From Zhihengliuella salsuginis (GTDB lineage: Bacteria; Actinomycetota; Actinomycetes; Actinomycetales; Micrococcaceae), in contig NZ_BMXK01000001.1 in the NCBI RefSeq assembly GCF_014651715.1, forward strand, positions 310,001-374,000: 64,000 nt of DNA. Direction: 5' to 3'. Shown piece after piece: positions 41,959 through 50,910 of this stretch (positions are counted from its first letter, which is position 1; the number at the start of each line of letters is the position of its first letter). Made by a program: the position numbers and the translations under genes. The notes beneath the pieces were generated by a model that saw nothing but the letters and a program-made list of their open reading frames with translations, made no database searches and had not been told where the DNA came from.

Positions 41959-42987
41959 GTGAATCAGGCCAACGTCATGCTGGTGTGCGGGACGTGCGTC
42001 CCCGAACGCCGCGAGCACATCCGCATCATCGCCGAGACGACGGGCGCCGTCGAGATGCCCGCGGATCCCACGCGGGGGCTCGGCAGGAGCGCGGCCGAAC
42101 GGACGGACTTCCTCGACGACGTGGCCGCGACCATCCAATCCGTCGGCCGCGACGTCGTGGTGGACATCCCGCTCGACGTCCCCGTCACGGACGCTGTGGG
42201 ACTCGTGGGCAACGAGAACGCGGCGGTCCTGGCCGACGTCGTCTGCATCGTGGATGCCGCCCACCTGGGCGAGGACCTGGCCGACGGAGACTACCTGCCC
42301 GGCTTCGTCGCACGCTCGACGCTGGCGGTCCACCAGATCGAGTACGCCTCCGTGGTGATCGTGACCAACTGGGCCTCGCTGAACGCGCCGGAGCTCTCCA
42401 GCACGCTCTCGCTCATCAGCCACCTGAACCCCTCCGCGCACCTGGACCTCGATGTCGACCGGTGGCTCGAGGACCGCGGGAGCGCACGGTCGGCTCGGGT
42501 CTCGACCACCGGGGCCGGGCAGCGCCCCGGGTGGGTCCAGCGGCTCAACGACCATCCGAGCTGGCAGCCCCGCATGCTCGACCCGCGGGTCTCCTCGGTT
42601 CGCTTCTCCTCGGTGCGGCCCTTCCACCCCGGACGACTGCGCGAGGTGCTGGAGGAGATCGGGTCGGGCCGGGCCGGGTGCCTGGTGCGCTCGGCGGGCT
42701 TCGCACGGCTGGCCACCCGGCCGCAGGTCACGGCCCTGTGGGAGCACGTGGGGCAGATGTTCGACCTGGTGCCCCTGACGCGGGACGACGCGGATCAGGA
42801 GGAGCTGCTGTGTCTGGGGCAGGACCTCGTCCTCACCGGGATCGACCTCGACGAGAAGCGGCTGCGGGGCCTCCTCGAGTCGGCACTGCTGACCGACGTC
42901 GAATTCGAGGCCGGATTCGAATCCTGGTCGAGCCTCCCGGACCCGTTCCCGGCGTGGGTTCCGGCCCACGACGCGGCCGACGACTGA
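41959..42987 (+). CDS. CobW/COG0523-related protein lacking the Walker A motif
   Basis: A 342-residue homologue of COG0523 zinc-metallochaperone GTPases. The C-terminal CobW_C-like half is clear (SVRFSSVRPFHPGRLREVL; LCLGQDLVLTGIDLDEKRL), and VLADVVCIVDAAHL fits the Walker B region. But the N-terminus starts NQANVMLVCGTCVPERR with no GxxxxGKS/T, and the NKxD site is VTNWASL. GTG 41959 follows GGAGGAGG; reading further upstream gives no P-loop. It is probably a non-GTPase paralogue induced by zinc limitation with rpmJ. Confidence 0.75.
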   Translation: MNQANVMLVCGTCVPERREHIRIIAETTGAVEMPADPTRGLGRSAAERTDFLDDVAATIQSVGRDVVVDIPLDVPVTDAVGLVGNENAAVLADVVCIVDAAHLGEDLADGDYLPGFVARSTLAVHQIEYASVVIVTNWASLNAPELSSTLSLISHLNPSAHLDLDVDRWLEDRGSARSARVSTTGAGQRPGWVQRLNDHPSWQPRMLDPRVSSVRFSSVRPFHPGRLREVLEEIGSGRAGCLVRSAGFARLATRPQVTALWEHVGQMFDLVPLTRDDADQEELLCLGQDLVLTGIDLDEKRLRGLLESALLTDVEFEAGFESWSSLPDPFPAWVPAHDAADD

Positions 42988-43008
42988 GGGGAGCACTCGG
43001 CGCGGAAG

Positions 43009-43065
43009 CGCCCCGTGATGCGTGGTCCAGCGGCTTCATCCGAAGCGACCGCTTGTCACGGGGCG
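43009..43065. terminator. Bidirectional terminator, CobW-like / lipoprotein genes
   Basis: CGCCCCGTGA (43009-43018) and TCACGGGGCG (43056-43065) form a 10-bp outer stem; within it GCTTC/GAAGC and AGCG/CGCT form an inner hairpin. It lies between convergent genes. Confidence 0.75.
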
Positions 43066-43082
43066 TTCACGGTGTGGACCGG

Positions 43083-43715
43083 TCAGCCGCGCACGCCCCA
43101 GCGCGAGGGGCGCTCGGGCTCCGGCTTGCCGAGCGACTCGGTCGCCTCGTCCAACGTCTCCTCCAGCCCGGCGTCGAACGCCCGGGCCAGCGACTCGTGC
43201 TTGGAACACACCGTCTGGTAGTGCAGCCGCGTCAGCGACGGCGAGGCCTCGAGCGCGATCACCCGGCCGTCGGGAAGCCGGCCGCTGACGTTGACATGGT
43301 CGCTGCCCTGGCTGTTGCGGCGGTAGTCCTCCGTGGAGAACCCGAGCTCGTGGATGATCGTCAGCGCCTCGTCGACGAACCGCTCCGGATCGTCGATGCC
43401 GTCGCCGCCCAAGGGCAGGCGGATGCGGTACGACTCGTTGTCGCACGCAGACGGTTCCTTCGTCGCGACACGGTCACGCAGCTCCTCCTCCGTGGGGGAT
43501 CCCGGCAGCAACGGCAAGAACGAGACGGCGACGTCCGCGGCGTCCCGGCGGAGTTCCTCGAGGGTCGGCTCGGCTTCGGCGTTCACAGTTCCTCCTGGGA
43601 GTTCGTTGCCCGGATCGGCGCAGCCGGTGAGGACTGCAGCCGTGAGTAGGACGAGGGTGGCGGCTTGCCGGGCGCGGCGCATGTCTCCAGCGTAGGGGGT
43701 TCGACGGTTGTTCAT
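43083..43715 (-). CDS. Lipoprotein, function unknown
   Basis: A 210-residue lipoprotein if begun at ATG 43713-43715, which overlaps the upstream stop (TGATG); a shorter start at 43682 has GGAG nearby. Either way a signal peptide ends in LTGC. The mature part begins with Glu/Asp-rich sequence and has a beta region (SDHVNVSGRLPDGRVIALEA). It is the third gene after a DUF1023-type protein and so may be its surface partner or immunity factor; that is inference. Confidence 0.75.
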   Translation of the reverse strand: MNNRRTPYAGDMRRARQAATLVLLTAAVLTGCADPGNELPGGTVNAEAEPTLEELRRDAADVAVSFLPLLPGSPTEEELRDRVATKEPSACDNESYRIRLPLGGDGIDDPERFVDEALTIIHELGFSTEDYRRNSQGSDHVNVSGRLPDGRVIALEASPSLTRLHYQTVCSKHESLARAFDAGLEETLDEATESLGKPEPERPSRWGVRG

Positions 43716-45844
43716 CAGGGGAATTTGTCCTTGGCCCAGTCCCAGGCGTCACCGGCGGCATCTCTGGCGTCATCGGCGCGATCAACGACCTCGTCTTTGG
43801 CCTCGCCGGCGAAATCGACCACGTCGTCTTTGCGGTCTCCGGTCCAGTCGACGACGGCGTCCTTGGCCTCCACGGCGTCGTCCTTCCGGTCTCCGAACCA
43901 CTCGACTACATCTTCCTTGACCTCGATCGTCGTGTTCTTCGCGTCGATCGCGTCCTGCATCAGTTCGTACACGCGCTTGGGGTCGGAGTCCTGCCGTGCC
44001 TCGTCGATGTACTCGACGGCGTCCGCCTCGCCGGAGAGGATCTGGTCGATGGTGTTGTAGGACTGGCTGTCGGGCTCCAGGTAGCCCCAGTCGCCGTCGC
44101 CGTCGCTCGAGTCCTGGTAGTGGATGTTGCCCACCTGACCGTCGATGTTCCCCTCGCCGTCGGAGGAGAAGACGTGCGCCCCGAACTCCTCGGCGGTCGG
44201 CGAGAGTCGTTCGGAGCCGATTTGTCCGGCAGGAGCCCACGGGTCGTCGTAGGCCAGCGTGGCGTACACCTGGGCCTTGCCGTCGCTGCCTTCCTTGACG
44301 TTGAAGTCCGACGCGTGGTCGGCCACGGAGGGGTCGATACCCGCCGATCCGTACATCACGAACCGGTCGACGTCGTACTTGGTCTCCGTCAGCCCGACCG
44401 CCGCCGTGGTGGTGCCGTACGAATGCGCGCCCACGTTGACCGTCGGCACGTCGCCTGTGTGATCGCGCGTCTCGTGGAACCCGTCCAGGAAAATCGCCAG
44501 CTGCGTACCGCCCGTGTTGGCGTGGTCGCTGCGCAGCACCTCGGTGGAGTTGGTCCCCGATTCCCACGCAGCGCTGCCCAGAGACGGCCACGAGCCGTTG
44601 AAGTTGCTGCCGTCCCAGGCCGGTTTGTCCGGGGAGTCGTAGCCGATCCAACTGACGACGGCGCGGCTGCCTTCCAGTCCGTCGTACAGGTTCTGCGCGT
44701 TGCCCACCTCGCCGGTCATGTTGTTCGTACCGCTGCCCATGCCCGCCACGGTGAAGGTGACGTTGTCCGCGGTATCGACGTCTCCGACGGCGACCGAGGC
44801 CAAGGGGCGCTGTGAGGCCGGGTCCACCGGAATGAAATGCAGCAGGCCGCGGGGAACCGTGTTGCCGTCGCGGTCCTCTTCAGGATGCAGCGACTTGGCG
44901 ATCGACTCGAAGGCCTCGCGTTGCTCGGCCGTGTAGTCGGGGTCGTTGCGGACCAGCTTCAGCGTGGTGACGTTCGCGCGGTTGCGGTCCGAGTACGGGA
45001 CGCCGTTGGTGTTGCCGACCAGCGCCGGCAGCATCGCGGTGAGCGCGGCCTGCTGCTCCGTGCTGAGACTGTCCCACCAGTCGGCGCCGTGCTTGCCAGC
45101 GGGGTAGCCGTCCCCGGCGGGCGGCTCCGCCGACACGGGCGGCGGGGCGGTCCTGGAATCGGGGTGCGTCGCCGCGAACGCCTCGATCTCCTGGTCGGAG
45201 AGCTTGCCCAGGTAGGCGTAGTACGCCTCCACGTCTTCGGCCGTGGCGCCCTCGCCCATGGCGACGCGGTACAGGCGCGCCGCCCGGTCGATGCGTGTCG
45301 AGTTCGTCCCGTAGTCGAAGTGGGCGGGGGTGTCGGAGCTGATGCGCGCGATGCCGTCGACCGTGCTGTTGAAGGTGGTCTGCGCCGTTTCCCAGTCTTC
45401 GGTGATCGCGTCGAAGTCTCTCTGGAGTTCCTGCTGCAGCGTCGCCTTGGCATGGGGGTACTGCCGGCGCGACGCGGCGCTGTCCGCGTAGTTGTCGTTG
45501 TAGTTGGATTCCTGATCCGGGACGGTGGTGTCCCAGAAGGTCCCCTTGCGGGTATTCAGGTCGTCGATCTCGTCCGCCAGCGTGAACGCGGCCTCCTTGA
45601 GGGAGGTGGTGCTCTCCACGAGTTCGCCGGCGTCCAGGACCGCCGGGGCCATCGACGTCGCGAGAGCCTGCTCGCCCGGCCCCTCGTAGAGCGGCCGAAT
45701 GCCGTTCCACGTGGTCTTGGCCGACGTGGTCTCGTCCTCGATCGTCTGGCCGGCGCTCTTGACGGCCCGGGCGGCAGTCCGGATCCCCTCGGTGTCCGCC
45801 GGCAGGTTCTTCAAGCCGGACGTGTCGATCGAGAAGATGCTCAT
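43715..45844 (-). CDS. Large alpha/beta-hydrolase (DUF1023-type) protein with WXG-like N-terminus
   Basis: A 709-residue protein. Residues 1-100 are helical with a WNG motif (about 45-48), like ESX/WXG100 folds. Residues 330-560 form a DUF1023-like alpha/beta hydrolase; the nucleophile elbow is likely GAHSYG (about residue 466). From about 640 the tail is built of charged amphipathic repeats (VVEWFGDRKDDAVEAKDAVV). No classical signal peptide, as expected for Esx-type secretion. It is coupled to the small gene before it by ATGA and to the lipoprotein after it by TGATG. Confidence 0.75.
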   Translation of the reverse strand: MSIFSIDTSGLKNLPADTEGIRTAARAVKSAGQTIEDETTSAKTTWNGIRPLYEGPGEQALATSMAPAVLDAGELVESTTSLKEAAFTLADEIDDLNTRKGTFWDTTVPDQESNYNDNYADSAASRRQYPHAKATLQQELQRDFDAITEDWETAQTTFNSTVDGIARISSDTPAHFDYGTNSTRIDRAARLYRVAMGEGATAEDVEAYYAYLGKLSDQEIEAFAATHPDSRTAPPPVSAEPPAGDGYPAGKHGADWWDSLSTEQQAALTAMLPALVGNTNGVPYSDRNRANVTTLKLVRNDPDYTAEQREAFESIAKSLHPEEDRDGNTVPRGLLHFIPVDPASQRPLASVAVGDVDTADNVTFTVAGMGSGTNNMTGEVGNAQNLYDGLEGSRAVVSWIGYDSPDKPAWDGSNFNGSWPSLGSAAWESGTNSTEVLRSDHANTGGTQLAIFLDGFHETRDHTGDVPTVNVGAHSYGTTTAAVGLTETKYDVDRFVMYGSAGIDPSVADHASDFNVKEGSDGKAQVYATLAYDDPWAPAGQIGSERLSPTAEEFGAHVFSSDGEGNIDGQVGNIHYQDSSDGDGDWGYLEPDSQSYNTIDQILSGEADAVEYIDEARQDSDPKRVYELMQDAIDAKNTTIEVKEDVVEWFGDRKDDAVEAKDAVVDWTGDRKDDVVDFAGEAKDEVVDRADDARDAAGDAWDWAKDKFP

Positions 45845-46143
45845 TTCGCGTTCCCCCGTGCGTCGTCGGCCATCGATTCGTCCCCGGCCGAGACGGCCTC
45901 GCTGATGCCCCAGCCTGCGCCGACCACGTTCTCGCAGCGCACCACGGTGGCCCGGGCGTCGGGCAGCAGCACGTCTGCGCCGCACGTCTCGACGGACCCG
46001 GAGCAGTCGGTGTTGTCGAGGGCCATCTTGAGGTCCGCCACGGCGTCTTCCAGTCCGACGACGTGCTCCGGCAGGTTGAGGACGACGTCGTCGGCATCGC
46101 GCAGCAACTGGTTGAAGCCGGGCTGTTCGAGTCGGTAGCGCAC
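45841..46143 (-). CDS. Small ESX-like partner, function unknown
   Basis: A 100-residue protein with a long helical start (RLEQPGFNQLLRDADDVVLN) and two cysteines near residues 47 and 54, plus one at about 70. Length, position and coupling (its stop overlaps the hydrolase ATG) fit a small WXG100/DUF6507-like partner of a type VII-linked large protein, but no WXG motif is present. First gene of the three-gene cassette. Confidence 0.6.
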   Translation of the reverse strand: MRYRLEQPGFNQLLRDADDVVLNLPEHVVGLEDAVADLKMALDNTDCSGSVETCGADVLLPDARATVVRCENVVGAGWGISEAVSAGDESMADDARGNAK

Positions 46144-46215
46144 CGCGTCCTCCGTCCCAGGCGTTTCGATGGCGGGCGGCCATCACGCGACCCAGCGTAC
46201 CGATGGGCTTCGGGG

Positions 46216-46245
46216 CAGGCCATGGGGAGGACTGCCCATGGCCTG
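46216..46245 (-). terminator. Terminator after AlkD-like gene
   Basis: CAGGCCATGGG (46216-46226) and CCCATGGCCTG (46235-46245) form a perfect 11-bp stem with an 8-base loop, 30 bp past the stop of the AlkD-like gene on the minus strand. Confidence 0.75.
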
Positions 46246-46274
46246 CGGACGCCGAGGACAAGAGCGGGGGTGGG

Positions 46275-47468
46275 CTACGGGCGGGCGGCGTCCGCGATCG
46301 TGAATTCGGCCCGTCCGCGGGGCCGGCCGTTCACCAGGAGCTCGATGAGGTGCGGGCCCGTCGTCGCCCGCCGCGTGGTCATCGAGGCCCGCAGGGCGTG
46401 GCGCTTGCTCAACTCCAGCGGGGCACCCGCGCGGACCACCGCCTGCGTCAGCTTGAACACCTTGCGTCCGCGCGGCAGGCCCGTCGCCGTCGCGAGGGCG
46501 GCATCGGCCGGCCAGATCGCGTAGTCGACGACGACCGGGACGTCCGTGCCCGCCGTCTCGAGGGTGAGCGAGAAGTCGAGGGCGCCGCCCAACGCGACCA
46601 GACCGGGGACCGAGACCTCGGTGAGCGTCAGGTGCGCACCGGCGTCGTACCCGAGCAGCGCCAGCGCCCCCGCGTGGCCCGCCTTGACGAGGGTGCGTGT
46701 GGCGTGGCGCGTGATGAAGTCGAGGTCGCCGATGCTGCGGCGGCCGCGCTCTACGTCGTCCTGCCAGCGGGCCAGCGTGGAGACCACGAGGTCGGGATCC
46801 CGCTTGGCGATGTCGTTGAGGTGGTTCGCCACGGAGCGGGTCACGTACCGGGTCGGATCGGCGGCGAGCGTCTCGAGCAGCGGCAGGGGAGTCGCGCGAT
46901 CGAGCGCCAGGCGCGGAGCCCAGGGGAGCAGGGGCCGGGTCCCCTCGGAGCAGAGGCGGCGGACGTGGTAGTTGGGATCGCGCGTCCAGGTCTCGAGCCG
47001 GGCGAGCGTGGGCCCGGGGAAGTCGTCGAGGAAGAAGCGGATCGCGTACTCGGCCGAGGACCGGCGCGTGATGTGGTGCATCGCGTCGAGCCCGAGTTCC
47101 AGCAGTTCCGCGGTGCGGCAGTGATCCGCCACGAACTGGGCGAAGGGCTGGTGGATGAAGTCGCCGAAGTCGCCGTCGGAGAGCTCCGGATCCAGCTCGG
47201 GTGGGAGCGCCGCGAGCAGGATGTCCACCGACGCGGCGACGGCGGTCGGGTCCTCGCCGCCGCGGGACGGCAGGTGGGCGTGGAGGCGGGTGGCGATCCA
47301 CGCCATGCGCTCCTTGAGTTCCTGCTCGCCGAACCGGGCGACGCACTCGTTGGTGAAAGTCGCCGCGTCGAAGGCGTGCCCGGCGGCGGCGCTGGCCCGC
47401 GCCAGGTCCGCGGCGATGAGCGACACCTTGTCGCGGTTGAACAACTGGTCTTTGAGGGGCGCCGCCAT
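46275..47468 (-). CDS. AlkD-like DNA alkylation repair protein
   Basis: A 397-residue HEAT-repeat protein of the AlkD/AlkC superfamily, with alpha-helical repeats such as YHVRRLCSEGTRPLLPWAPR and RYVTRSVANHLNDIAKRDPD (about residues 180-235) that form the DNA-binding groove. AlkD excises 3-methyladenine and 7-methylguanine without base flipping. The C-terminal 110 residues are beta-rich (a domain seen with AlkC-like proteins). ATG 47466-47468; single gene. Confidence 0.85.
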   Translation of the reverse strand: MAAPLKDQLFNRDKVSLIAADLARASAAAGHAFDAATFTNECVARFGEQELKERMAWIATRLHAHLPSRGGEDPTAVAASVDILLAALPPELDPELSDGDFGDFIHQPFAQFVADHCRTAELLELGLDAMHHITRRSSAEYAIRFFLDDFPGPTLARLETWTRDPNYHVRRLCSEGTRPLLPWAPRLALDRATPLPLLETLAADPTRYVTRSVANHLNDIAKRDPDLVVSTLARWQDDVERGRRSIGDLDFITRHATRTLVKAGHAGALALLGYDAGAHLTLTEVSVPGLVALGGALDFSLTLETAGTDVPVVVDYAIWPADAALATATGLPRGRKVFKLTQAVVRAGAPLELSKRHALRASMTTRRATTGPHLIELLVNGRPRGRAEFTIADAARP

Positions 47469-47495
47469 GCGTCCAGTCTATGGCGGGCGCGGAAA

Positions 47496-47536
47496 CGCCG
47501 GTGGCGCGCACCCCGGTGGGGTGCGCGCCACCGGCG
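47496..47536 (-). terminator. Terminator of the siderophore-binding protein gene
   Basis: Bases 47496-47514 and 47518-47536 are perfectly complementary over 19 bp around a 3-base loop, 28 bp past the stop of the binding-protein gene (minus strand). Confidence 0.85.
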
Positions 47537-47564
47537 CGGGGGCCGGGCCGGCGGCCCGATCCGA

Positions 47565-48578
47565 TCAGCTCTCGAGCTGCGGGTCGACCCCGAAGTGCTC
47601 GGCCAGCTCGGTGATGGCGGCCTCTGCGCCCTGGATGCTGACGGAGGAGAGGAAGATCGAGTCGTCGACCTCGACGATCTCGCCGGTCAGCTCGCCCCAC
47701 AGCGGGTTGGACTCGAAGGTTTCCTGCTGTTCCACGGAGGCGTCGCCCTCGGAACCGCCCGGGTTCCATGTGGACTCCATGATGAAGGTGGCGTCGGCCT
47801 CGAGGATCTGCTCCTGGGAGAGGGGGACCAGGATCGAGTCCATGGTGTCCGGCTGTCCCTCCGGGCGGGGGATGCCCATGTCGGCCATGATGTCGCCGAT
47901 GAACGAGTTCGTCGTGTAGAGGCGCATCGTGTCCTCGCCCGCGAATCGGACGAGCGAGTACGTGGTCTCCGGATCCTGCTCGAGGATCGCCTCGCCGACG
48001 GCGGCGGCGCGCGCCTCGTAGGCGGCGACCTTCTCCTCGGCCTCCTCCTTCTTGCCGATCGCCTCGCCCAGGAGGACGACGTTCTCCTTCCAGCTCGGGC
48101 CCGTCGACTCCGAGAAGACCGTCGGCGCGATCTTGGTCAGCTGGTCGTACATCTCGCCCTGGCGGACGTCGGCGGAGATGATCAGGTCCGGCTCGGCCTC
48201 GAGGATCTTCTCCAGATCGGGCTCGGCGATGGTGCCGACGTTCACGGCCTCGTCCGTCAGCTCGGAGACGTCGCCGAGGTACTCGGGGAACGGATTGTCG
48301 CCCTTGCGGTACTCGGTGTAGGCGACGAGCTCGGCGCCCAGCAGCATCGTGGCGTCCACGTAGCTCGGGTCCAGCGCGGCGATGCGCAGCGGCTCCTCGG
48401 GGATCTCCGTCGAACCGCGGAAGTGCTCGACCGTCACCGGGAAGCCGCCGGAGGCGCCGCCCTCCGGCGCCTCCTCCGGCTCCGCGGCTCCGCCGCAGGC
48501 CGTCAGTGCGAGGAGGAGCGCGGCCGATGCGGCGCCGGCGGAAGCCCGGAAACGGGCGGGGGTGCGAGTGGGGTTCAT
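47565..48578 (-). CDS. Ferric-siderophore ABC substrate-binding lipoprotein
   Basis: A 337-residue lipoprotein of the FecB/FhuD (class III) binding protein family. The signal peptide ends in LTAC (Cys about residue 28). IAALDPSYVDATMLLGAELVAY, EPDLEKILEAEPDLIIS and the long helix ITKIAPTVF-type region are the usual features. ATG 48576-48578 is reported; ATG 48585-48587 is an in-frame alternative. It is divergent from two FecCD permeases across a DtxR-type iron box. Confidence 0.9.
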   Translation of the reverse strand: MNPTRTPARFRASAGAASAALLLALTACGGAAEPEEAPEGGASGGFPVTVEHFRGSTEIPEEPLRIAALDPSYVDATMLLGAELVAYTEYRKGDNPFPEYLGDVSELTDEAVNVGTIAEPDLEKILEAEPDLIISADVRQGEMYDQLTKIAPTVFSESTGPSWKENVVLLGEAIGKKEEAEEKVAAYEARAAAVGEAILEQDPETTYSLVRFAGEDTMRLYTTNSFIGDIMADMGIPRPEGQPDTMDSILVPLSQEQILEADATFIMESTWNPGGSEGDASVEQQETFESNPLWGELTGEIVEVDDSIFLSSVSIQGAEAAITELAEHFGVDPQLES

Positions 48579-48607
48579 TTTGAACATTCTTTCGTTACTG
48601 AAGGTCA

Positions 48608-48626
48608 TTAGGTGATGCTTACCTTG
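48608..48626. promoter_or_regulatory. DtxR/IdeR iron box
   Basis: TTAGGTGATGCTTACCTTG matches the 19-bp DtxR/IdeR consensus TTAGGTTAGGCTAACCTAA at 14 positions and lies between the divergent binding-protein and permease genes. Repression in iron-rich cells is expected for both. Confidence 0.85.
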
Positions 48627-48672
48627 GTGATGATGCAGAACGGTACCATCGGGGAAACACCTTGGAGAACAT

Positions 48673-49728
48673 GTGAAGATTTCTGCCCTCGCGCCCGCGT
48701 CCCGGGACGTGCCGAAGCCGGCCGCGTCCCGCTCGTCACCCGCGGTCCGCGCCCGGACCCTGGCGATCCTCGCGGCCGTCGTCGTCATCGGCGTCGTGCT
48801 CAGCATCGGCGTCGGGTCCGCCCGGTCGACCCCCGGCGAGATCTGGCACGCCTTCGCGGACTACACCGGAACCGTCATGGACCTGACGGTCCGCGAGATC
48901 CGCGTCCCCCGGACCCTCACCGCGCTCGCCGTCGGCGCCGCCCTCGGCGTCGCCGGAACCCTGGTCCAGGGGCACACGCGCAATCCGATCGCGGAACCCG
49001 GCCTGCTGGGCATCAACCACGGCGCCGCGCTCGCCATCGTCGCCACGACGGCGGCGGCCGGCCCCCTGTCCTACTCCGCCCAGGCGCTGCTGGCCTTCAC
49101 CGGCGCCCTGGTGGCCTCCGTCGTCGTGTTCGGCATCGGCAGCGTGGACCGCCGCGGCGGCTCGCCGACCACGCTGGTGCTCGTCGGCGCCGCCGTCACG
49201 TCCCTGTGCCTCGGCCTCGTCTCCGCGACCGTCCTGCTCAGCGAGGCCGCGCTCGAGACCCTGCGCTTCTGGCAGGTCGGATCGGTCGCCGGGCGCTCCG
49301 GGGCACTCGAGCTGCTCTGGCCCGTCCTGCTCCTCGGCGGCCTGCTCGCCTGGCTGAACGCGACCCAGCTCAACGCGCTCGCGCTCGGCGAGGCCGCGGC
49401 TACCGGGCTCGGCGTCACCACTGCCCGCGCCCGCGGCGTCGGGCTGGCCGCGCTGGTGCTGCTCGCCGGAGCCGCGGTCACGATCGCCGGGCCCGTGGCC
49501 TTCGTCGGCCTGCTGGTGCCGCACGTCGCCCGCTGGGCGCTGGGCGCGGACTACCGCTGGCTTGTTCCCGCCTCGGCGCTCATCGGCAGCGCGATCATCC
49601 TGCTCGCCGACACCCTCGGCCGGATCATCGCCCGCCCGGGCGAGCTGCCGGTCGGCGTCGTCGTGGCCCTCGCGGGCGCCCCCGTGTTCGTCTACATCGC
49701 GCGCCGCAAGCGGGTGGTCTCCGCGTGA
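48673..49728 (+). CDS. FecCD-family siderophore permease 1
   Basis: A 351-residue permease with about nine to ten membrane segments. The family motif IRVPRTLTALAVGAALGVAG (about residues 76-95), ARNPIAEPGLLGINHGA-like loop and the C-terminal GEAAATGLGVTTARARG (about 239-255, ATPase contact) are present. GTG 48673 follows TGGAG. It overlaps the next permease by GTGA. Confidence 0.92.
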   Translation: MKISALAPASRDVPKPAASRSSPAVRARTLAILAAVVVIGVVLSIGVGSARSTPGEIWHAFADYTGTVMDLTVREIRVPRTLTALAVGAALGVAGTLVQGHTRNPIAEPGLLGINHGAALAIVATTAAAGPLSYSAQALLAFTGALVASVVVFGIGSVDRRGGSPTTLVLVGAAVTSLCLGLVSATVLLSEAALETLRFWQVGSVAGRSGALELLWPVLLLGGLLAWLNATQLNALALGEAAATGLGVTTARARGVGLAALVLLAGAAVTIAGPVAFVGLLVPHVARWALGADYRWLVPASALIGSAIILLADTLGRIIARPGELPVGVVVALAGAPVFVYIARRKRVVSA

Positions 49729-50867
49729 GCCAGCAGCTCCTCCCCGACGACCGCCTCGCCCAGCCGCGCGGCGTCGCCGACGCGCCCCCGGCGCCCGGTC
49801 CCGCGGGCGGTCCGGCCGCCCGCACATCCAGGGCGCACGGCACGACGACGGCGCGGCGCCGGCACGCCGCCGTCGTCACCCTCGCGCTGGCGATCGCGTC
49901 GTTCGCGGCGGCCGCGTGGCACATCGCCGTCGGCGGGTCGCCGATCCCGCTGGCGGACGTGGCCGCCACCCTGCTGGGCATGGCGCCCGACGCGCGCACC
50001 GAGCTGGCCGTCGTCGAATTCCGCGCCCCGCGCACGGTTGCCGCCGTCCTCGCCGGGTCCGCCCTCGGGACGGCCGGCGCCCTGACCCAGACCGTGGCCC
50101 GCAACCCGCTGGCCAGCCCGGACGTCCTGGGCATCACCAACGGGGCGGCGTTCGGCGCGGTCGGCGTCTCGGTGCTGGCCGGCGGGTCCGGCGGGGTCTC
50201 CGGCGCGGCGGCCGCGTTCGGGATGCCGGCCGCGGCCGCCGTGACCGGCTTCGTCGCCGCGGCGCTGGTCTTCCTGCTCGCCTGGAAGGGCGGTCTCGAA
50301 TCGAACCGGGTGATCATCGTCGGCCTCGGCGTCGGCGGACTGGCCGCGGCCCTGACCACGTGGATGCTCACGCTCGGCAACGTGCAGGACGCGGCCAAGG
50401 CGCTGACCTGGATGTCGGGCACCATCAACGGCCGGGACTGGGGCCAGATCGCCCCGTTGTGGCCGGTGGTCCTCGTCGGCATCGCGGCGGCCCTGGCTTC
50501 GCGGCGGGGTCTGAACATGATCGCGCTGAACCCGGACACCGCCGTCGCGCTCGGGCTGCGGATCAACGCCACCCGCGTGTGGACCCTCTCGCTGGCGACC
50601 CTACTGGCCGTGGCCGCGACCGTGCTCGCCGGCCCGGTCGCGTTCGTCGCGCTGGCCAGCCCGCAGATCGCCCGGCTGATCACCCGCGGGACGATCCCGC
50701 CGGTGCCTGCCGCCGCGCTCGTGGGCGCGCTGTTCCTCCTGCTGGCCGACCTCCTCGCCGCACGGACGTTCGAGGTCGCGCTCCCGGCGGGCGTAGCGAC
50801 GGCCGTCATCGGCGCGCCCTATCTCATGTACCTGGTGATCCGGCAGCAGCGCCGGCACACCGCGTAG
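49725..50867 (+). CDS. FecCD-family siderophore permease 2
   Basis: A 380-residue permease, with a Pro/Ala-rich N-terminal 50 residues before the first membrane segment. RAPRTVAAVLAGSALGTAGA and TVARNPLASPDVLGITNGA (about residues 100-140) are family motifs, and DTAVALGLRINATRV (near 272-286) is the coupling loop. It forms a heterodimer with the previous gene. No ATPase gene follows, so the ATP-hydrolysing subunit must be encoded elsewhere. Confidence 0.92.
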   Translation: MSQQLLPDDRLAQPRGVADAPPAPGPAGGPAARTSRAHGTTTARRRHAAVVTLALAIASFAAAAWHIAVGGSPIPLADVAATLLGMAPDARTELAVVEFRAPRTVAAVLAGSALGTAGALTQTVARNPLASPDVLGITNGAAFGAVGVSVLAGGSGGVSGAAAAFGMPAAAAVTGFVAAALVFLLAWKGGLESNRVIIVGLGVGGLAAALTTWMLTLGNVQDAAKALTWMSGTINGRDWGQIAPLWPVVLVGIAAALASRRGLNMIALNPDTAVALGLRINATRVWTLSLATLLAVAATVLAGPVAFVALASPQIARLITRGTIPPVPAAALVGALFLLLADLLAARTFEVALPAGVATAVIGAPYLMYLVIRQQRRHTA

Positions 50868-50910
50868 GGGGCGGCCGCCAAGCCGAAAGCGTGGAACTCG
50901 ATGCCAAGTG

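Noticed and set aside
48612-49724. N-terminal extension of the second FecCD permease across the first permease
   Set aside because: The first permease is real in its own frame; the second begins at GTG 49725 overlapping its stop.
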